Shown here: piece after piece, positions 52,511-61,122 of the stretch
Layout of the letters: the number at the start of each line of letters is the position of its first letter
How positions within the stretch are numbered: position 1 is the first letter of the stretch
DNA from: Anopheles merus
Taxonomy: Eukaryota > Arthropoda > Insecta > Diptera > Culicidae
Length of the DNA stretch: 64,000 bases
Direction of reading: 5' to 3'
NCBI RefSeq assembly: GCF_017562075.2
Contig: NW_024427721.1
Span: forward strand, 1 to 64,000
The notes under the pieces: model-generated
The model's input: the letters and a program-made list of their open reading frames with translations, nothing else
Told to the model about the DNA's origin: nothing
Database searches by the model: none
Translations under genes and position numbers: made by a program

Positions 52511-53898
52511 CCAACGGTGAAGAGATTACGTCTCTAGCTCTTCTGGTTCCAAAGATATGGCCGTTTAAAGTTGGAGGTTTTTTCTTCCAAAAACGCACCC
52601 ATCCCAGTGGCCATGCTTGAAATTTTGACCAAAACACAAAGTCGTCAAATCTTGTTTTTATTTACATGGGACCTCAAGGCACATCAAACCAAAGCGATTG
52701 GTACCGATTTGGATGGTTTTTGCGAGAAAAAGTTTCATGGTGGGTCCATGGTGCTCCTTAAGAGATTTGGGCACTTTTTTGAAACCTTCAACTTCAGAGG
52801 CAATTTACTACATGTTCCGTTGCTCTGAGCGAGAACTTTGTTCGAAGACTTGCTGCGCAACTTTTAATTTCCTTTCCAACGGTGAAGAGATTACGTCTCT
52901 AGCTCTTCTGGTTCCAAAGATATGGCCGTTTAAAGTTAGAGGTTTTTTCTTCCAAAAACGCACCCATCCCAGTGGCCATGCTTGAAATTTTGACCAAAAC
53001 ACAAAGTCGTCAAATCTTGTTTTTATTTACATGGGACCTCAAGGCCCATCAAACCAAAGCGATTGGTACCGATTTGGATGGTTTTTGCGAGAAAAAAGTT
53101 TCATGGTGGGTCCATGGTGCTCCTTAAGAGATTTGGGCACTTTTTTGAAACCTTCAACTTCAGAGGCAATTTACTACATGTTCCGTTGCTCTGAGCGTGA
53201 ACTTTGTTCGAAGACTTGCTGCGCAACTTTTAATTTCCTTTCCAACGGTGAAGAGATTACGTCTCTAGCTCTTCTGGTTCCAAAGATATGGCCGTTTAAA
53301 GTTGGAGGTTTTTTCTTCCAAAAACGCACCCATCCCAGTGGCCATGCTTGAAATTTTGACCAAAACACAAAGTCGTCAAATCTTGTTTTTATTTACATGG
53401 GACCTCAAGGCACATCAAACCAAAGCGATTGGTACCGATTTGGATGGTTTTTGCGAGAAAAAAGTTTCATGGTGGGTCCATGGTGCTCCTTAAGAGATTT
53501 GGGCACTTTTTTGAAACCTTCAACTTCAGAGGCAATTTACTACATGTTCCGTTGCTCTGAGCGAGAACTTTGTTCGAAGACTTGCTGCGCAACTTTTAAT
53601 TTCCTTTCCAACGGTGAAGAGATTACGTCTCTAGCTCTTCTGGTTCCAAAGATATGGCCGTTTAAAGTTGGAGGTTTTTTCTTCCAAAAACGCACCCATC
53701 CCAGTGGCCATGCTTGAAATTTTGACCAAAACACAAAGTCGTCAAATCTTGTTTTTATTTACATGGGACCTCAAGGCCCATCAAACCAAAGCGATTGGTA
53801 CCGATTTGGATGGTTTTTGCGAGAAAAAAGTTTCATGGTGGGTCCATGGTGCTCCTTAAGAGATTTGGGCACTTTTTTGAAACCTTCAACTTCAGAGG

Positions 53899-54002
53899 CA
53901 ATTTACTACATGTTCCGTTGCTCTGAGCGAGAACTTTGTTCGAAGACTTGCAATTTACTACATGTTCCGTTGCTCTGAGCGAGAACTTTGTTCGAAGACT
54001 TG
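53899..54002 (+). repeat. Duplicated B cassette 3
   Basis: Two identical 52-bp copies, CAATTTACTACATG to GAAGACTTG, at 53,899-53,950 and 53,951-54,002. The junction is GACTTGCAATTTAC, the same as in copies 4 and 5. The next monomer has GCGTGA and the one after that is an A/B hybrid. Confidence 0.94.
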
Positions 54003-54426
54003 CTGCGCAACTTTTAATTTCCTTTCCAACGGTGAAGAGATTACGTCTCTAGCTCTTCTGGTTCCAAAGATATGGCCGTTTAAAGTTGGAGGTTTTTTCT
54101 TCCAAAAACGCACCCATCCCAGTGGCCATGCTTGAAATTTTGACCAAAACACAAAGTCGTCAAATCTTGTTTTTATTTACATGGGACCTCAAGGCACATC
54201 AAACCAAAGCGATTGGTACCGATTTGGATGGTTTTTGCGAGAAAAAAGTTTCATGGTGGGTCCATGGTGCTCCTTAAGAGATTTGGGCACTTTTTTGAAA
54301 CCTTCAACTTCAGAGGCAATTTACTACATGTTCCGTTGCTCTGAGCGTGAACTTTGTTCGAAGACTTGCTGCGCAACTTTTAATTTCCTTTCCAACGGTG
54401 AAGAGATTACGTCTCTAGCTCTTCTG

Positions 54427-54745
54427 GTTCAAAAGTTATAGCCGTTTAAAGTTAGAGGTTTTTTCTTCCAAAAACGCACATCTCCTAGTGGCCATGGTTG
54501 AAATTTTGACCAAAACACAAAGTCGTCAAATCTTGTTTTTAATTTACATGGGACCTCAAGGCACATCAAACCAAAGCGATTGGTACCGATTTGGATGGTT
54601 TTGGCGAGAAAAAAGTTTGATGGTGGGTCCATGGTGCCCCTATGAGATTTGGAGACTTTTTTGAAACCTTCAACTTCAGAGGCCATTTACTATGGCTGGC
54701 TTTGCTCTGATCTTAAATCGAGAAAATTTCCATTGTGCAACTTTT
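54427..54745 (+). repeat. Extended A1-like tract inside B (hybrid 2)
   Basis: A-type bases run from GGTTCAAAAGTTATAGCC (about 54,427) through CTCCTAGTGGCCATGG. They are interrupted by B bases GGTACCGATTTGGATGG (about 54,582-54,598) and resume with CCATGGTGCCCCTATGAGA, the A cassette (from 54,686) and CCATTGTGCAAC. B returns at GAAGAGATTACG. CCATGGTG joined to CTATGAG is otherwise seen only near 20,605, in the A1/A2 transition. Private changes include GGCGAG and AGTTTGATGG. Confidence 0.93.
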
Positions 54746-56142
54746 AATTTCCTTTCCAACGGTGAAGAGATTACGTCTCTAGCTCTTCTGGTTCCAAAGA
54801 TATGGCCGTTTAAAGTTAGAGGTTTTTCTTCCAAAAACGCACCCATCCCAGTGGCCATGCTTGAAATTTTGACCAAAACACAAAGTCGTCAAATCTTGTT
54901 TTTATTAACATGGGACCTCAAGGCACATCAAACCAAAGCGATTGGTACCGATTTGGATGGTTTTTGCGAGAAAAAAGTTTCATGGTGGGTCCATGGTGCT
55001 CCTTAAGAGATTTGGGCACTTTTTTGAAACCTTCAACTTCAGAGGCAATTTACTACATGTTCCGTTGCTCTGAGCGAGAACTTTGTTCGAAGACTTGCTG
55101 CGCAACTTTTAATTTCCTTTCCAACGGTGAAGAGATTACGTCTCTAGCTCTTCTGGTTCCAAAGATATGGCCGTTTAAAGTTAGAGGTTTTTTCTTCCAA
55201 AAACGCACCCATCCCAGTGGCCATGCTTGAAATTTTGACCAAAACACAAAGTCGTCAAATCTTGTTTTTATTTACATGGGACCTCAAGGCCCATCAAACC
55301 AAAGCGATTGGTACCGATTTGGATGGTTTTTGCGAGAAAAAAGTTTCATGGTGGGTCCATGGTGCTCCTTAAGAGATTTGGGCACTTTTTTGAAACCTTC
55401 AACTTCAGAGGCAATTTACTACATGTTCCGTTGCTCTGAGCGTGAACTTTGTTCGAAGACTTGCTGCGCAACTTTTAATTTCCTTTCCAACGGTGAAGAG
55501 ATTACGTCTCTAGCTCTTCTGGTTCCAAAGATATGGCCGTTTAAAGTTGGAGGTTTTTTCTTCCAAAAACGCACCCATCCCAGTGGCCATGCTTGAAATT
55601 TTGACCAAAACACAAAGTCGTCAAATCTTGTTTTTATTTACATGGGACCTCAAGGCACATCAAACCAAAGCGATTGGTACCGATTTGGATGGTTTTTGCG
55701 AGAAAAAAGTTTCATGGTGGGTCCATGGTGCTCCTTAAGAGATTTGGGCACTTTTTTGAAACCTTCAACTTCAGAGGCAATTTACTACATGTTCCGTTGC
55801 TCTGAGCGAGAACTTTGTTCGAAGACTTGCTGCGCAACTTTTAATTTCCTTTCCAACGGTGAAGAGATTACGTCTCTAGCTCTTCTGGTTCCAAAGATAT
55901 GGCCGTTTAAAGTTGAGGTTTTTTCTTCCAAAAACGCACCCATCCCAGTGGCCATGCTTGAAATTTTGACCAAAACACAAAGTCGTCAAATCTTGTTTTT
56001 ATTTACATGGGACCTCAAGGCCCATCAAACCAAAGCGATTGGTACCGATTTGGATGGTTTTTGCGAGAAAAAAGTTTCATGGTGGGTCCATGGTGCTCCT
56101 TAAGAGATTTGGGCACTTTTTTGAAACCTTCAACTTCAGAGG

Positions 56143-56245
56143 CAATTTACTACATGTTCCGTTGCTCTGAGCGAGAACTTTGTTCGAAGACTTGCAATTT
56201 ACTACATGTTCGTTGCTCTGAGCGAGAACTTTGTTCGAAGACTTG
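56143..56245 (+). repeat. Duplicated B cassette 4
   Basis: 52-bp period, copies starting CAATTTACTAC at 56,143 and 56,195. The second copy has lost one C (ATGTTCGTTGC). The preceding monomer carries the GTTGAGG marker. Confidence 0.92.
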
Positions 56246-57655
56246 CTGCGCAACTTTAATTTCCTTTCCAACGGTGAAGAGATTACGTCTCTAGCTCTTC
56301 TGGTTCCAAAGATATGGCCGTTTAAAGTTGGAGGTTTTTTCTTCCAAAAACGCACCCATCCCAGTGGCCATGCTTGAAATTTTGACCAAAACACAAAGTC
56401 GTCAAATCTTGTTTTTATTTACATGGGACCTCAAGGCCATCAAACCAAAGCGATTGGTACCGATTTGGATGGTTTTTGCGAGAAAAAAGTTTCATGGTGG
56501 GTCCATGGTGCTCCTTAAGAGATTTGGGCACTTTTTTGAAACCTTCAACTTCAGAGGCAATTTACTACATGTTCCGTTGCTCTGAGCGAGAACTTTGTTC
56601 GAAGACTTGCTGCGCAACTTTTAATTTCCTTTCCAACGGTGAAGAGATTACGTCTCTAGCTCTTCTGGTTCCAAAGATATGGCCGTTTAAAGTTAGAGGT
56701 TTTTTCTTCCAAAAACGCACCCATCCCAGTGGCCATGCTTGAAATTTTGACCAAAACACAAAGTCGTCAAATCTTGTTTTTATTTACATGGGACCTCAAG
56801 GCCCATCAAACCAAAGCGATTGGTACCGATTTGGATGGTTTTTGCGAGAAAAAAGTTTCATGGTGGGTCCATGGTGCTCCTTAAGAGATTTGGGCACTTT
56901 TTTGAAACCTTCAACTTCAGAGGCAATTTACTACATGTTCCGTTGCTCTGAGCGTGAACTTTGTTCGAAGACTTGCTGCGCAACTTTTAATTTCCTTTCC
57001 AACGGTGAAGAGATTACGTCTCTAGCTCTTCTGGTTCCAAAGATATGGCCGTTTAAAGTTAGAGGTTTTTTCTTCCAAAAACGCACCCATCCCAGTGGCC
57101 ATGCTTGAAATTTTGACCAAAACACAAAGTCGTCAAATCTTGTTTTTATTTACATGGGACCTCAAGGCACATCAAACCAAAGCGATTGGTACCGATTTGG
57201 ATGGTTTTTGCGAGAAAAAAGTTTCATGGTGGGTCCATGGTGCTCCTTAAGAGATTTGGGCACTTTTTTGAAACCTTCAACTTCAGAGGCAATTTACTAC
57301 ATGTTCCGTTGCTCTGAGCGAGAACTTTGTTCGAAGACTTGCTGCGCAACTTTTAATTTCCTTTCCAACGGTGAAGAGATTACGTCTCTAGCTCTTCTGG
57401 TTCCAAAGATATGGCCGTTTAAAGTTAGAGGTTTTTTCTTCCAAAAACGCACCCATCCCAGTGGCCATGCTTGAAATTTTGACCAAAACACAAAGTCGTC
57501 AAATCTTGTTTTTATTTACATGGGACCTCAAGGCCCATCAAACCAAAGCGATTGGTACCGATTTGGATGGTTTTTGCGAGAAAAAAGTTTCATGGTGGGT
57601 CCATGGTGCTCCTTAAGAGATTTGGGCACTTTTTTGAAACCTTCAACTTCAGAGG

Positions 57656-57757
57656 CAATTTACTACATGTTCCGTTGCTCTGAGCGAGAACTTTGTTCGA
57701 AGACTTGCAATTTACTACATGTTCGTTGCTCTGAGCGAGAACTTTTTCGAAGACTTG
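57656..57757 (+). repeat. Duplicated B cassette 5
   Basis: 52-bp period, copies starting CAATTTACTAC at 57,656 and 57,708. The second copy has the same lost C as cassette 4 (ATGTTCGTTGC) plus further losses (ACTTTTTCGAAG and CTTGCTGCAAC). The shared lost C suggests descent from one duplicated monomer, not independent events. Confidence 0.92.
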
Positions 57758-58390
57758 CTGCAACTTTTAATTTCCTTTCCAACGGTGAAGAGATTACGTC
57801 TCTAGCTCTTCTGGTTCCAAAGATATGGCCGTTTAAAGTTGGAGGTTTTTTCTTCCAAAAACGCACCCATCCCAGTGGCCATGCTTGAAATTTTGACCAA
57901 AACACAAAGTCGTCAAATCTTGTTTTTATTTACATGGGACCTCAAGGCACATCAAACCAAAGCGATTGGTACCGATTTGGATGGTTTTTGCGAGAAAAAA
58001 GTTTCATGGTGGGTCCATGGTGCTCCTTAAGAGATTTGGGCACTTTTTTGAAACCTTCAACTTCAGAGGCAATTTACTACATGTTCCGTTGCTCTGAGCG
58101 TGAACTTTGTTCGAAGACTTGCTGCGCAACTTTTAATTTCCTTTCCAACGGTGAAGAGATTACGTCTCTAGCTCTTCTGGTTCCAAAGATATGGCCGTTT
58201 AAAGTTAGAGGTTTTTTCTTCCAAAAACGCACCCATCCCAGTGGCCATGCTTGAAATTTTGACCAAAACACAAAGTCGTCAAATCTTGTTTTTATTTACA
58301 TGGGACCTCAAGGCACATCAAACCAAAGCGATTGGTACCGATTTGGATGGTTTTTGCGAGAAAAAAGTTTCATGGTGGGTCCATGGTGCC

Positions 58391-58490
58391 CTTAAGAGAT
58401 TTGGGACTTTTTTGAAACCTTCAACTTCAGAGGCAATTTACTATGGCTGGCTTGCTCTGATTTAAATCCAAGAAAATTTCCTGCGCAACT
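58391..58490 (+). repeat. A-type cassette inside a B monomer (hybrid 3)
   Basis: The A cassette (TTTACTATGGCTGG, about 58,437, through AAATCCAAGAAAATTTC) is followed by B CTGCGCAAC. Upstream is CCCTTAAGAGATTTGGGAC, with the same two-base loss (GGGACTT for GGGCACTT) as hybrid 1. It differs from hybrid 1 by small deletions (GGCTTGCTCTGATTTAAAT). The shared structure suggests common descent. Confidence 0.92.
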
Positions 58491-60257
58491 TTTAATTTCC
58501 TTTCCAACGGTGAAGAGATTACGTCTCTAGCTCTTCTGGTTCCAAAGATATGGCCGTTTAAAGTTAGAGGTTTTTTCTTCCAAAAACGCACCCATCCCAG
58601 TGGCCATGCTTGAAATTTTGACCAAAACACAAAGTCGTCAAATCTTGTTTTTATTTACATGGGACCTCAAGGCACATCAAACCAAAGCGATTGGTACCGA
58701 TTTGGATGGTTTTTGCGAGAAAAAAGTTTCATGGTGGGTCCATGGTGCTCCTTAAGAGATTTGGGCACTTTTTTGAAACCTTCAACTTCAGAGGCAATTT
58801 ACTACATGTTCCGTTGCTCTGAGCGAGAACTTTGTTCGAAGACTTGCTGCGCAACTTTTAATTTCCTTTCCAACGGTGAAGAGATTACGTCTCTAGCTCT
58901 TCTGGTTCCAAAGATATGGCCGTTTAAAGTTAGAGGTTTTTTCTTCCAAAAACGCACCCATCCCAGTGGCCATGCTTGAAATTTTGACCAAAACACAAAG
59001 TCGTCAAATCTTGTTTTTATTTACATGGGACCTCAAGGCCCATCAAACCAAAGCGATTGGTACCGATTTGGATGGTTTTTGCGAGAAAAAAGTTTCATGG
59101 TGGGTCCATGGTGCTCCTTAAGAGATTTGGGCACTTTTTTGAAACCTTCAACTTCAGAGGCAATTTACTACATGTTCCGTTGCTCTGAGCGAGAACTTTG
59201 TTCGAAGACTTGCTGCGCAACTTTTAATTTCCTTTCCAACGGTGAAGAGATTACGTCTCTAGCTCTTCTGGTTCCAAAGATATGGCCGTTTAAAGTTAGA
59301 GGTTTTTTCTTCCAAAAACGCACCCATCCCAGTGGCCATGCTTGAAATTTTGACCAAAACACAAAGTCGTCAAATCTTGTTTTTATTTACATGGGACCTC
59401 AAGGCACATCAAACCAAAGCGATTGGTACCGATTTGGATGGTTTTTGCGAGAAAAAAGTTTCATGGTGGGTCCATGGTGCCCTTAAGAGATTTGGGCACT
59501 TTTTTGAAACCTTCAACTTCAGAGGCAATTTACTACATGTTCCGTTGCTCTGAGCGAGAACTTTGTTCGAAGACTTGCTGCGCAACTTTTAATTTCCTTT
59601 CCAACGGTGAAGAGATTACGTCTCTAGCTCTTCTGGTTCCAAAGATATGGCCGTTTAAAGTTGGAGGTTTTTTCTTCCAAAAACGCACCCATCCCAGTGG
59701 CCATGCTTGAAATTTTGACCAAAACACAAAGTCGTCAAATCTTGTTTTTATTTACATGGGACCTCAAGGCACATCAAACCAAAGCGATTGGTACCGATTT
59801 GGATGGTTTTTGCGAGAAAAAAGTTTCATGGTGGGTCCATGGTGCTCCTTAAGAGATTTGGGCACTTTTTTGAAACCTTCAACTTCAGAGGCAATTTACT
59901 ACATGTTCCGTTGCTCTGAGCGAGAACTTTGTTCGAAGACTTGCTGCGCAACTTTTAATTTCCTTTCCAACGGTGAAGAGATTACGTCTCTAGCTCTTCT
60001 GGTTCCAAAGATATGGCCGTTTAAAGTTGGAGGTTTTTTCTTCCAAAAACGCACCCATCCCAGTGGCCATGCTTGAAATTTTGACCAAAACACAAAGTCG
60101 TCAAATCTTGTTTTTATTTACATGGGACCTCAAGGCCCATCAAACCAAAGCGATTGGTACCGATTTGGATGGTTTTTGCGAGAAAAAAGTTTCATGGTGG
60201 GTCCATGGTGCTCCTTAAGAGATTTGGGCACTTTTTTGAAACCTTCAACTTCAGAGG

Positions 60258-60346
60258 CAATTTACTACATGTTCCGTTGCTCTGAGCGAGAACTTTGTTC
60301 GAACTTCTACATGTTCCGTTGCGAGCGAGACTTTGTTCGAAGACTG
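60258..60346 (+). repeat. Duplicated B cassette 6, degraded
   Basis: A first copy starting CAATTTACTAC at 60,258 runs to GTTCGAAC near 60,305. A shortened second copy of about 40 bp follows (CTACATGTTCC, GCGAGCGAGAC, TTCGAAGACTG). Several small deletions distinguish it from the other duplications. Confidence 0.85.
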
Positions 60347-61023
60347 TGCGCAACTTTTAATTTCCTTTCCAACGGTGAAGAGATTACGTCTCTAGCTCTT
60401 CTGGTTCCAAAGATATGGCCGTTTAAAGTTGGAGGTTTTTTCTTCCAAAAACGCACCCATCCCAGTGGCCATGCTTGAAATTTTGACCAAAACACAAAGT
60501 CGTCAAATCTTGTTTTTATTTACATGGGACCTCAAGGCACATCAAACCAAAGCGATTGGTACCGATTTGGATGGTTTTTGCGAGAAAAAAGTTTCATGGT
60601 GGGTCCATGGTGCTCCTTAAGAGATTTGGGCACTTTTTTGAAACCTTCAACTTCAGAGGCAATTACTACATGTTCCGTTGCTCTGAGCGAGAACTTTGTT
60701 CGAAGACTTGCTGCGCAACTTTTAATTTCCTTTCCAACGGTGAAGAGATTACGTCTCTAGCTCTTCTGGTTCCAAAGATATGGCCGTTTAAAGTTGGAGG
60801 TTTTTTCTTCCAAAAACGCACCCATCCCAGTGGCCATGCTTGAAATTTTGACCAAAACACAAAGTCGTCAAATCTTGTTTTTATTTACATGGGACCTCAA
60901 GGCCATCAAACCAAAGCGATTGGTACCGATTTGGATGGTTTTTGCGAGAAAAAAGTTTCATGGTGGGTCCATGGTGCTCCTTAAGAGATTTGGGCACTTT
61001 TTTGAAACCTTCAACTTCAGAGG

Positions 61024-61122
61024 CAATTTACTACATGTTCCGTTGCTCTGAGCGAGAACTTTGTTCGACTTGCAATTACTACATGTTCCGTTGCTCTGAG
61101 CGAGAACTTTGTTCGAAGACTT
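61024..61122 (+). repeat. Duplicated B cassette 7
   Basis: First copy at 61,024 with an internal shortening (GTTCGACTTGC), then a second copy starting CAATTACTACATG near 61,073 that is full length apart from one missing T. The next monomer has GCGTGA and an A-like GGTTCAAAAGTTATGG. Confidence 0.9.
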
